From Sediminicola sp. (lineage in GTDB: Bacteria; Bacteroidota; Bacteroidia; Flavobacteriales; Flavobacteriaceae): DNA of 61,145 bases. Each line of letters opens with the position of its first letter. The stretch's first letter is position 1. Positions 48,900 to 57,422 of this stretch are shown here, one piece after another. The DNA lies in contig JAHEND010000005.1 of assembly GCA_024643325.1 (NCBI GenBank), forward strand, positions 1 to 61,145, written 5' to 3'. The position numbers were made by a program, and so were the translations under genes. The notes beneath the pieces are model-generated. The model was given only the letters and a program-made list of their open reading frames with translations. It was not told the DNA's origin and ran no database searches.

Positions 48900-50234
48900 T
48901 TATTTTAAGGTTTTTAACTTCTCTACTATGAATTTACCTACGGCATCTCCTTGTTTTACACCCTCTTCTATAGCTCTTCTGTAATGTATTCCTCCATAAA
49001 GCCTAGACACAGCAGCTTCTTCTGAGGCCTCAATAAATGAGCTATAAGACCTTACGCCTAATCCATACACCTCTTCTGTGGTGTCTGCAAATGAAAAGTT
49101 GTCCCCATAAATGTCAGTGAGTGCTACGGCAGAAGCTCTTGAGATTACAGAATGTCCCGAGGTGTATTCTGGAAAAGGGGGTGTTTGAAGCAAAGGCAAC
49201 CAAGTTTCATCTATAAATTCGTTAATAATGGTCTCGGGTCTTACGATTAAAGTATTCCATTTGGTGTTCCAACATGAAATAAAACCGTCGAATAGGGCAA
49301 TGGACACCCTAGCATAAGCATTGATACTTTCATCCATATTGCTTTGTGCCTGCTTGGCAGCAATTTTAGTAATCCCAATCCAGTGCCCTCCTGGGGTAAT
49401 TTTTTTTGTAGCAAACATGGCGTGTCCTCTATGGTGAGACACATATGGGTTACAGTCCCAGAAGCTAGCAATTTCTGTTGCCTCTGTGCTTCCATCTATT
49501 TTTTCACCCAATTCATACACCTCCATTAATTCTTGGTAAAATGGACTGTCTTTGCTCATGTCTACAGGATAAGGTGGGGCTGGTTCAAACTGATCCGCCT
49601 TAGCTAAAACTAGTGTTCTTATTTTATTCCAGTGTGGCTCTATACCTTCCATATAATCTGGTGGTGTAGGCTTCCAAAAAGCAGTACCCTCCTGGATGGT
49701 ATATTTAGGATATGTTCTGGTTTGTTTGTAAAAATCGGTGTCTGCCCAAGCCAAAATATGCGCAGCGACTAAGTCCCCATAAGCCAACGAAGCTTCTTTT
49801 ACACTTGAAGGAAGCCCGTCTTGTTCTAGGCTTGCATACAACTCATCTCGGTATGCCATTATTTTATTTTCTGAAAAAATTAAGGCAGCACCTACTTTTA
49901 AAAAGGCGTGAATGGCAGCCAATTCTGCATGAATGTCTGGGTCGTTAATTTCCGGTATGGTTTTAAAGTCTTTGAGTTGCCCAGCCATATCTTCGTATTT
50001 ATTAGGATACTGTTTTTGCATAATAGCATAGGCCGCGATTGTAGGATACATATATACCCTTGAAGCTACAGGGGGAGAAAAAATATCGTAAACGATCACG
50101 TCAGATAGTTGCTGCATGCTATTGTGAAATAGCTGAGGATCTTTTAAACGCTCTTTGTAGGTGTTGTTTTCTTTACAGCTCAATAGGCTTATAAACATAG
50201 CGCTACACAAAAGAAGTGATTTAATTAGTTTCAT
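48900..50234 (-). CDS. Vanadium-haloperoxidase / PAP2-fold lipoprotein
   Basis: A 444-residue lipoprotein (lipobox LLSC, Cys20) with the all-helical fold shared by vanadium haloperoxidases and PAP2 phosphatases. The three active-site motifs are seen: K-x6-R-P (Lys325, Arg332), S-G-H (His361 in EYTSGHS) and S-R-x5-H (Arg411, His417, the vanadate/phosphate ligand). The Asp that often follows (H-x3-D) is Ala421. It could oxidise halides with peroxide or remove phosphate; sequence alone cannot decide. It starts 1 base after a CRTAC1-type gene and precedes a symporter in the same operon. Confidence 0.85.
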   Translation of the reverse strand: MKLIKSLLLCSAMFISLLSCKENNTYKERLKDPQLFHNSMQQLSDVIVYDIFSPPVASRVYMYPTIAAYAIMQKQYPNKYEDMAGQLKDFKTIPEINDPDIHAELAAIHAFLKVGAALIFSENKIMAYRDELYASLEQDGLPSSVKEASLAYGDLVAAHILAWADTDFYKQTRTYPKYTIQEGTAFWKPTPPDYMEGIEPHWNKIRTLVLAKADQFEPAPPYPVDMSKDSPFYQELMEVYELGEKIDGSTEATEIASFWDCNPYVSHHRGHAMFATKKITPGGHWIGITKIAAKQAQSNMDESINAYARVSIALFDGFISCWNTKWNTLIVRPETIINEFIDETWLPLLQTPPFPEYTSGHSVISRASAVALTDIYGDNFSFADTTEEVYGLGVRSYSSFIEASEEAAVSRLYGGIHYRRAIEEGVKQGDAVGKFIVEKLKTLK

Positions 50235-50235
50235 T

Positions 50236-53200
50236 TTATTTATGATTTAAGTCAATAGTTTTAGCGGTATCATTGTTGAAAAGCACCAATAATTTATTGC
50301 TATTTAAAGGCCCAATTGCTCTTGCTTCCATAAAAGGAGGCAGAGGTAAAGGGTTGTTTTTAATGAATGTATTTCCATTAAATCCGGAGAGTATTCCTCC
50401 AGTATTGGCAGGAGAATTTCCTAGTTCTGTCACAAATCCTTTGTAATTTCCAACATAATACAATTTTAAATCTCCGGATTGATGGTCTAAATAAAAATCC
50501 TCAATGCTGCTCATTTGCGCCTCAATAGGCAATGGCTCTCCTTGGAAAATGCCATTGTTGACATAAACCATAGAGCGAAGCTCTTTAAGGTATTTACTTT
50601 CTATTTCATTTATTGGATTGTCGTAAAGTTGACCTATTTCTCTCACCTTTGAAAAAGAGGTGTAAGAAGTGAACTTCTTTTTGAGCATAGGCATTTGTTT
50701 GCTGAGCATATCTTTAGAGGCAAATGGGATGTGCTCCCCTTCGAAAGTATGAAATATCGTAGGGTCTAGTTGTTCATTTTTGTCAAAATCTTCAAGATAT
50801 ATTTCCACTGGATGATCTACAGAAGCTTTAATCTTCATGTTTAAACCCGCATTTCCTGCAATAATTTCTGGTTTGTTATCTCCATTTAGGTCCTGAAGCA
50901 ATACAGTATTCCATAAGCCTTGAGTATTAGACAAGCCCAATGCTTCAGTCTGGTTCTCAAAATTCCTTCCATCCCTATTAATTAGAACTGTGATGGGCAT
51001 CCAATCTCCTACAAGTACTAAATCTAGTAGTCCATCTTGATTCATATCTCCCCATGCACTGTCAGTAATCATGCCGTAGTCTTCACGAGCCAAAAGCTCA
51101 AAATTTCCTTTTTGGGTATTTCTTAAAATGACACTAGAGGAAGAAATACCATAGGCTCCAGGTACAGACCTAAACCCTAAAAACAAATCTGAGAAGCCGT
51201 CATTGTCAAAATCTGCTACTGAAATACTCCCTCCATTGGCCATAGGTAAATTGGCCTCAGACCTGGTAAAATTCCCTTCGCCGTCGTTTATGTAAAGCCT
51301 GTCTACTAATTGTATGTCTCCTTCAGGACTGTCATTACCTCCACTCATAACATAGAGGTCTAAATCTCCGTCATTGTCAAAGTCTATGGCTGCAGCGTCT
51401 ACGTCTTCATAGAGAGCGTCTTCACTAATGACTGTTTTAATTTCGGCAGTAAAAGAGCCTGCTTCATTTTGGGTATAAAAAGCACTTTCTTGGTATTTAG
51501 CCCCCCCAATAAATAAGTCTTTTAAACCATCTCCATTAAAGTCTTCATACACATAACAAGGCCCTTCTGTAGATAGTTTTTCCAGCATTAAAGGCTCTCT
51601 TTCGTAGTCGTAATATTTGTTTTCTTGGTGGGTAAATGGAAAGTCTACAACGGCAGCCGTATTGTTTTTGTATGTTTTGGTTGGTACTATTCTTGAGTCT
51701 ATAAGCGCACTTATTTCCTGATATGAATTAATAGAAATATTTTTAATGGTTTGTGTTCCACCAATAGGGAATGAGATAATTAAGGAATCAATAGTGGTAT
51801 TTTTCCCAATTCCAAAGTGAATATTTTGGCTGGAAGCCGATGCATATCCTCTGGTAGCACTCAGCTCTTTATACCAAATTTGTTGCCCCGAAAATAGGGT
51901 TAGCTTGGCACCACTCGTGTTTTTAATTTCTGCTGAAGGCACCAAATTTATCCCCACAAAATTGTGTATACTGGGATCTTGGGTGTTTTCTAAGATCTCT
52001 AAGGGGCTATTAATATTATTAACCACTAGGTCCATATCTCCATCTAAATCCAAATCTGCATAGGCAGCTCCATTGGAATAGTTGTTTTTTAGGCCTGCTG
52101 CTTCCGAGTATTTTTTAAATTTAAAGTCTCCTTGGTTGTGCAGCAACACATTGGCAATTTCTAATTGGGGCATTTCCTCAATGAGCTTTTTTTCTAAAAG
52201 GTCTTGTTGGTCTTGGTTGTATTGGCTAAAGTTTACGTTACTAAGGTAATTTATATAATCTAAATCATTAGGTCTTCTATAAATACCGTTGCTAATAAAA
52301 ATATCGGAAAACCCGTCGTTGTCAAAGTCTTCAATAAGCGCAGACCAACTCCAGTCTGTCGCGTAAGTTTCTGTTAAAAGGGCTATTTCTTGAAAAGCCC
52401 CTTGTCCGTTGTTTAATTGAAAATTATTTCTGGAATACTGTGTCTGAAATCCAAAACCCTCTTTGATTTGAGCTACTTTATCCGAATCTTCTCCTCCAGA
52501 TTTAAGGCGTATGGATGCTTGGTCAGGCATCATGTCTAATGTAAATACATCAATTTGCGCGTCGTTATTAAGGTCTGCAGCGTCTAATCCCATAGTAAAT
52601 CTACTGCTATTGCTGGTCATTTTAGCACTAGCTTCCCTAAAGGTCTTGTCTCCATTATTGAGATAGATATAATCGTTTTCATGAAAATCATTTCCAACGT
52701 AAATATCAATAAACCCATCTTTGTTTAAATCTGCGGTAGCTAAGCCTAACCCATAACCTAAGGGGCTATTGTAAATACCAGCAGCTTGAGTAACGTCTAT
52801 AAAATTTAAAACACCTGTTTCTAAAGTGTTTTCAAATAACAAATCACCTGAAAGCGCATCTTTTTCTGTCCTTTTTTCTGCTTTCCCATAACTTCTTGGC
52901 GTGTGAACGGTATGGTTGAGTAAATATAAATCTAAGTCCCCATCGTTGTCATAATCAAAGAAGCTCGCTTGTGTACCAAAACCTGAAAAGGCTATATTAA
53001 CCTCTTTTGCAATTTCTTTAAATTTAAAATTACCTTGATTTAGAAACAGTTTGTTGTGTCCTTTTAGGGTTTTATAATTTCCTACAACAGACACATAGAT
53101 ATCTAATAAGCCGTCGTTATTTACGTCTGCAAGGGTAACTCCATTAGACCAACTGTTTTGAGTGTTTATGTCTGCAGCAGCTGTTTGATCTTTAAATTTA

Positions 53201-53511
53201 AGTCCTCCTAAGTTTTCATACACCCTGTCCTGAACTTGATTTCCAGTGACAAATAGGTCTTCTAATCCATCGTTATTTAAATCTCCAATGGCTACTCCCG
53301 CACCGTTGTAGAAGTAGAGGTATTCTATGATATTTAAATCTGCACTGGGCGTTAAAGTGTTTTCAAAATCTATCCCACTTTGTTCTGCTGTAATAGAATT
53401 AAAATATACTGGCGAAACCTCTTTTGGGGACTCACAACTTTGAAGTCCAGCATATATGACTGCAAACAATAAAGAATTTTTAGCTAAATGTAGTAAGTTG
53501 TGTTTTTTCAT
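50236..53511 (-). CDS. FG-GAP/ASPIC-UnbV (CRTAC1-type) lipoprotein 1
   Basis: A 1091-residue lipoprotein (lipobox LQSC, Cys26). Many calcium-binding FG-GAP/VCBS repeats of the form D-x-N-x-D-G-x-x-D (e.g. AIGDLNNDGLEDLFVTGN, FFDYDNDGDLDLYLLNH) build a propeller over residues 60-530. An ASPIC/UnbV domain follows (about 560-640; TRGYASASSQNIHFGIGK) and more FG-GAP repeats run to about residue 900. Such propellers bind ligands or proteins at the cell surface. It is tightly packed: 1 base from the next gene on each side. It is the most divergent of the three paralogs. Confidence 0.9.
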   Translation of the reverse strand: MKKHNLLHLAKNSLLFAVIYAGLQSCESPKEVSPVYFNSITAEQSGIDFENTLTPSADLNIIEYLYFYNGAGVAIGDLNNDGLEDLFVTGNQVQDRVYENLGGLKFKDQTAAADINTQNSWSNGVTLADVNNDGLLDIYVSVVGNYKTLKGHNKLFLNQGNFKFKEIAKEVNIAFSGFGTQASFFDYDNDGDLDLYLLNHTVHTPRSYGKAEKRTEKDALSGDLLFENTLETGVLNFIDVTQAAGIYNSPLGYGLGLATADLNKDGFIDIYVGNDFHENDYIYLNNGDKTFREASAKMTSNSSRFTMGLDAADLNNDAQIDVFTLDMMPDQASIRLKSGGEDSDKVAQIKEGFGFQTQYSRNNFQLNNGQGAFQEIALLTETYATDWSWSALIEDFDNDGFSDIFISNGIYRRPNDLDYINYLSNVNFSQYNQDQQDLLEKKLIEEMPQLEIANVLLHNQGDFKFKKYSEAAGLKNNYSNGAAYADLDLDGDMDLVVNNINSPLEILENTQDPSIHNFVGINLVPSAEIKNTSGAKLTLFSGQQIWYKELSATRGYASASSQNIHFGIGKNTTIDSLIISFPIGGTQTIKNISINSYQEISALIDSRIVPTKTYKNNTAAVVDFPFTHQENKYYDYEREPLMLEKLSTEGPCYVYEDFNGDGLKDLFIGGAKYQESAFYTQNEAGSFTAEIKTVISEDALYEDVDAAAIDFDNDGDLDLYVMSGGNDSPEGDIQLVDRLYINDGEGNFTRSEANLPMANGGSISVADFDNDGFSDLFLGFRSVPGAYGISSSSVILRNTQKGNFELLAREDYGMITDSAWGDMNQDGLLDLVLVGDWMPITVLINRDGRNFENQTEALGLSNTQGLWNTVLLQDLNGDNKPEIIAGNAGLNMKIKASVDHPVEIYLEDFDKNEQLDPTIFHTFEGEHIPFASKDMLSKQMPMLKKKFTSYTSFSKVREIGQLYDNPINEIESKYLKELRSMVYVNNGIFQGEPLPIEAQMSSIEDFYLDHQSGDLKLYYVGNYKGFVTELGNSPANTGGILSGFNGNTFIKNNPLPLPPFMEARAIGPLNSNKLLVLFNNDTAKTIDLNHK

Positions 53512-53512
53512 T

Positions 53513-56500
53513 TTAGAATGTATATCTCAAAATAGCATCACTATTTCTAACAAATAATAGGGTATTGTTGATCTTTTGAATAGACCTTACTTCTCCGGTT
53601 ACTTTTAATCCCTTATTTCCTGGGGTAGTTTTAAATACAGGAGATCCAAGTGCATCATTTCCTGTATTCTCTAAAAATGTTCCAAAGCTGGCGTCGTACC
53701 TACCCACCTCTGGTTTTACCCTAAATAAGTTTCCGCCAAGTACCATGTCTGTGTCACCATCTAAATCAAAATCTCCAGTTTCAATGGCAAATACGGGTGA
53801 CATTTGAACCTGCTTTGGAAGTGGGATAGAGGTAAACCCTCCATTCCCATCATTGATAAAAATAGAGGTTTTTAATTCAGTGGCTGTTGCTTTTGTACTT
53901 TGGTTTAAAGCTTCTTCTGAAAAAATAGCCTTTAAATCTGCATTTTTAAAGCTGTTGTAATCTGGAAATTTCTTTTTAAGTCCTTTCATCTGATCGATTA
54001 GATTATGCCTTAAGTTGTAAGGGTACACTTTACCATTTGCTGCGGTAAAACCCATGACAGGATCTAAGGCCCCATTTTGGTCAAAATCCTGAACAAAAAG
54101 ACAAATAGGCTGCTCTTTACTTGCTTTAAATCTAGAGTTCTCTCCATGATTCCCCACAATTAAATCAGGAAAACCATCTTGATTTATATCTGCTATTTTC
54201 AAGGTACTCCACCAGCCTTTGAGCTGCTGCAATTCGCTTGATTTTTTTGCAAAAGATCCTTGTTCATTTAAGAAAATCTCTACACCCATAAATTCTCCCA
54301 CTACCACTAAATCCAGGTCACCATCTGCATCTATGTCACTAAAATTAGCATCTGTAATCATACCAATTTCACTCAATTCTGGTGCCAAGCGATCTGTTTC
54401 ATCTACAAACTTACCTGAACCGTCATTGCGTAATAAATGACCATTTACAGGAACTCCATAAGCTGCAGTAATAGATCTTTCACCCACAAATATATCTGTA
54501 TCACCATCTTGATCAAAATCTCCTGAACTTACTACAGATGTATTGAAATAAGTGCTTGCAGTGGGCAATATATATGGCGAAGGACTAAATATTCCAGTAC
54601 CATTATTGAGGTATAATTGATCTGCTAATTCAGAAGCAAATTTCGAAAATTCTATACCTCCATTCCCTAAATAGATATCTAAATCGCCGTCGTGGTCTGC
54701 GTCAAATAGCGCAACAGCGGTTACTTCAGATGCCAAATCTTTTGAAAATATAAAATCTTTTGAAGGTTTAAACTGGCCGTCAATATTTCCGAATAATACC
54801 ACTGTTTTAGATCCTTTGCTACCTCCGACAACGATATCTTGAATTCCATCGTTATTCAGGTCTCCTATAGCAGATTTAGGCCCTGGGGTACTCATCATAT
54901 GATGCAATAGTCGGTCTCTATTAAAATCAATAAAGTTGTTTTCTTTGTGCACATAATCGGCAACTGTCTTCATTTCTGAGAAAATAATTGCATCTGAAGT
55001 TATAGTTGAATTAGTGTCAACTAGGCCTTCACTCATTTCCAACTGAAGCAGCTGATTGGTTTGTACCCCATCTTTAATGGTTACCATACCGTTTGGCCAT
55101 GTGACTTTTACTTGAACTGCATTGTCAGAGGGCAAACCAATATGTGGTCTTTGGTCCATACTAGATTGAAAGCCTCGAATGGGCTGTTGTGCTACGCTAT
55201 AGGTTTTGCCATCTTGAGATACCTCAATTAATGTTCCTACAGCAAATGTGTTCTTACCCCTTCCTTTTAAATTAAACTGTATAAAGTGGTTGTTTTTATT
55301 GTTTTCACTAGTGTTTTTGTAGACAAATAGTGGCATATTCACATTGTTCACGACCAAATCTAAATCGCCATCATTATCTAAATCCCCATAAGCGGCACCA
55401 TTAGAAAAGCCCTTGGTCTCCAAACCAAGAGAGGCGTCTCTATTAAATTTCAAGTCGCCTAAGTTTTTATAGGCCTGATTTTCTATAGGATTAGATGGTA
55501 TAATATCTATCAGCCTAGCGTAATCTACTTGATTATTTGTAACAATAGAATTAATGACTTCATCACTAGAAACGTATTGAAGGTAGTCTTGGTCTGTAAG
55601 GTCTCTATAAATTCCGTTGGCAATAAAAAGGTCTTTTAGCCCGTCGTTGTCCATGTCAAAAAACAATGCACCCCAACTCCAGTCAGATGCTTCTACACCT
55701 GCCAATCTTCCTATCTCACTAAAGGTATTGTCTCCGTTATTTAGTTGGAGGGTGTTTCTAGTATATTGGTGGTAATAGCCATTTTTTACGTTGTAGGTAT
55801 ATTTGTCCCAATTTTCAAAAGTAGTTACGGATTTAAGTCTTTCGTAATTGGAAGGAAGCATTTCAGTGACAAAAATATCTGCCTTTTGATCGTTGTTAAT
55901 GTCTGCCATGTCTGCTCCCATAGATGCTCCTGAAATGGAGTTTATGGAAGCAGTAAGGGTTTCTTTAAAGCTACCATCTCTATTATTGATATATAAATAA
56001 TCTCTTTCAAAAAAATCATTAGACACGTAAATATCTTCCCAACCATCGTTGTTTACATCCCCTACAGTAACCCCTAATCCAAAACCAATTACCGATCCGT
56101 ATATACCTGCTTTTTCACTCACGTCAACAAAAGTTCCATCTTGATTTTCGAGTAGTTTGTCGCCACCCAATACATCTCTTTTGGGTCTTTCATTTCTTCT
56201 GAGGTCAAAACTTCCAATGGCTTGGTAAGAGTTGTTTAATAAATACACATCTAGATCTCCATCTTTATCGTAGTCAAAAAAAGAAGCATGTGTAGAAAAA
56301 CCTTTGTCTGCTAAACCATAAGCGGCTGCTTCTTCTTTGAAAGTATTGTCTTTTTGATTGATGAATAATTCATTTTGTTTGCTGTCTCCAGATACATCAC
56401 CTGAATTACACACATAAATATCTAAAAAGCCGTCTGCGTTAATGTCTACCATAGTCACTCCTGTAGACCATGCCCTATTTCCGCCTATTCCAGCAGATTC

Positions 56501-56821
56501 TGAGATGTTTTCAAATTTAAAGTCCCCTTTGTTTAAAAACAATTGATTGGGTTTTTGATTTGCGGTTAGGTAAACGTCTGCCAAACCGTCATTATTAATA
56601 TCTCCTATGGCTACGCCCCCTCCGTTATAAAAGTTTCGGTAGGTGTACACATTAAATTCATTGGAGAATTCTAAGCTGTTTTCAAAGGACATTCCAATGG
56701 AGTGGTTGTCCTGAATTTCAAATAAGGTATTGGTCTTCTCTTCACAACTGCTCACCAACATCATGACCATGCAGTACAAAGCTAACGTTAAGGGTAATTT
56801 ACTAAAATGGGCTTTATTCAT
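53513..56821 (-). CDS. FG-GAP/ASPIC-UnbV (CRTAC1-type) lipoprotein 2
   Basis: A 1102-residue lipoprotein (lipobox VSSC, Cys26, followed by EEK). Same layout as its neighbours: N-terminal FG-GAP propeller (GGGVAIGDINNDGLADVYL, FFDYDKDGDLDVYLLNNS), central ASPIC/UnbV domain (about 540-610; QQPIRGFQSSMDQRPHIGLP), then a second FG-GAP block (about 660-920). It is clearly closer to lipoprotein 3 than to 1: blocks such as NELFINQKDNTFKE and NDFFERDYLYINN recur. It starts 4 bases after a small lipoprotein gene. Probably faces the outside; ligand unknown. Confidence 0.9.
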   Translation of the reverse strand: MNKAHFSKLPLTLALYCMVMMLVSSCEEKTNTLFEIQDNHSIGMSFENSLEFSNEFNVYTYRNFYNGGGVAIGDINNDGLADVYLTANQKPNQLFLNKGDFKFENISESAGIGGNRAWSTGVTMVDINADGFLDIYVCNSGDVSGDSKQNELFINQKDNTFKEEAAAYGLADKGFSTHASFFDYDKDGDLDVYLLNNSYQAIGSFDLRRNERPKRDVLGGDKLLENQDGTFVDVSEKAGIYGSVIGFGLGVTVGDVNNDGWEDIYVSNDFFERDYLYINNRDGSFKETLTASINSISGASMGADMADINNDQKADIFVTEMLPSNYERLKSVTTFENWDKYTYNVKNGYYHQYTRNTLQLNNGDNTFSEIGRLAGVEASDWSWGALFFDMDNDGLKDLFIANGIYRDLTDQDYLQYVSSDEVINSIVTNNQVDYARLIDIIPSNPIENQAYKNLGDLKFNRDASLGLETKGFSNGAAYGDLDNDGDLDLVVNNVNMPLFVYKNTSENNKNNHFIQFNLKGRGKNTFAVGTLIEVSQDGKTYSVAQQPIRGFQSSMDQRPHIGLPSDNAVQVKVTWPNGMVTIKDGVQTNQLLQLEMSEGLVDTNSTITSDAIIFSEMKTVADYVHKENNFIDFNRDRLLHHMMSTPGPKSAIGDLNNDGIQDIVVGGSKGSKTVVLFGNIDGQFKPSKDFIFSKDLASEVTAVALFDADHDGDLDIYLGNGGIEFSKFASELADQLYLNNGTGIFSPSPYILPTASTYFNTSVVSSGDFDQDGDTDIFVGERSITAAYGVPVNGHLLRNDGSGKFVDETDRLAPELSEIGMITDANFSDIDADGDLDLVVVGEFMGVEIFLNEQGSFAKKSSELQQLKGWWSTLKIADINQDGFPDLIVGNHGENSRFKASKEQPICLFVQDFDQNGALDPVMGFTAANGKVYPYNLRHNLIDQMKGLKKKFPDYNSFKNADLKAIFSEEALNQSTKATATELKTSIFINDGNGGFTSIPLPKQVQMSPVFAIETGDFDLDGDTDMVLGGNLFRVKPEVGRYDASFGTFLENTGNDALGSPVFKTTPGNKGLKVTGEVRSIQKINNTLLFVRNSDAILRYTF

Positions 56822-56825
56822 GGTT

Positions 56826-57422
56826 TTATTTTAAATCAGGAAACTTATATCTGAGGTCTTCTAAAGTGGCTTTGACATCTTTATCTCCTTGCGCATGTAT
56901 GATTATCTGTCTGTTTCCGTCAATTTTAACGTAGGTTGGGGTTTTTAATTTCGCATTTTCCAATAGGAAAAAATCGTTCCCAGGATACCATTTTTTAAGG
57001 GTGTCCATGGCAACAAATAACAATTTATCCGATTGTAGCTTTTCTGTCCATGGAGACCATCCGTCATAGGTAAACTCCATATCTAGACCAATCATTTGCT
57101 TTTCTTCATTAAATATTCCGTAAAATAGGTGGGTCATGGAAGTTTCAGAAGTCCCTTTTAGCTCATAGGCTACATACTGATTTTTAGGGCCTTGTTTAAT
57201 AAGCCCTTTCTTGTTTAGTTCCCAGCACTTGGCAAAGAAGTCTTTTTTGCTATCCCCAAAATATAAATTAAATTGCAGGCTGTCTATTCTCTTACCAGAG
57301 GCCATCTCTTTTTTTACGGTGCGGTCGTATTTAGACTGACATGACCCTAAGTTTAAGCAAAATAATCCTATGAGGGCAAAAGAGGAAATACTATTGAATG
57401 TTTTTGATTTTAATGCTGTCAT
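56826..57422 (-). CDS. Small lipoprotein of unknown family
   Basis: A 198-residue lipoprotein (lipobox LGSC near residue 28). The mature part is an alpha/beta domain with charged surface and no repeats (LQFNLYFGDSKKDFFAKCWE, MEFTYDGWSPWTEKLQSDKL, KLKTPTYVKIDGNRQIIIHA). I do not recognise the family. Its start lies inside the end of lipoprotein 3 (32-base overlap) and lipoprotein 2 follows 4 bases later, so it is translated together with them. It may be a chaperone or subunit specific to this system; that is inference from position. Confidence 0.75.
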   Translation of the reverse strand: MTALKSKTFNSISSFALIGLFCLNLGSCQSKYDRTVKKEMASGKRIDSLQFNLYFGDSKKDFFAKCWELNKKGLIKQGPKNQYVAYELKGTSETSMTHLFYGIFNEEKQMIGLDMEFTYDGWSPWTEKLQSDKLLFVAMDTLKKWYPGNDFFLLENAKLKTPTYVKIDGNRQIIIHAQGDKDVKATLEDLRYKFPDLK

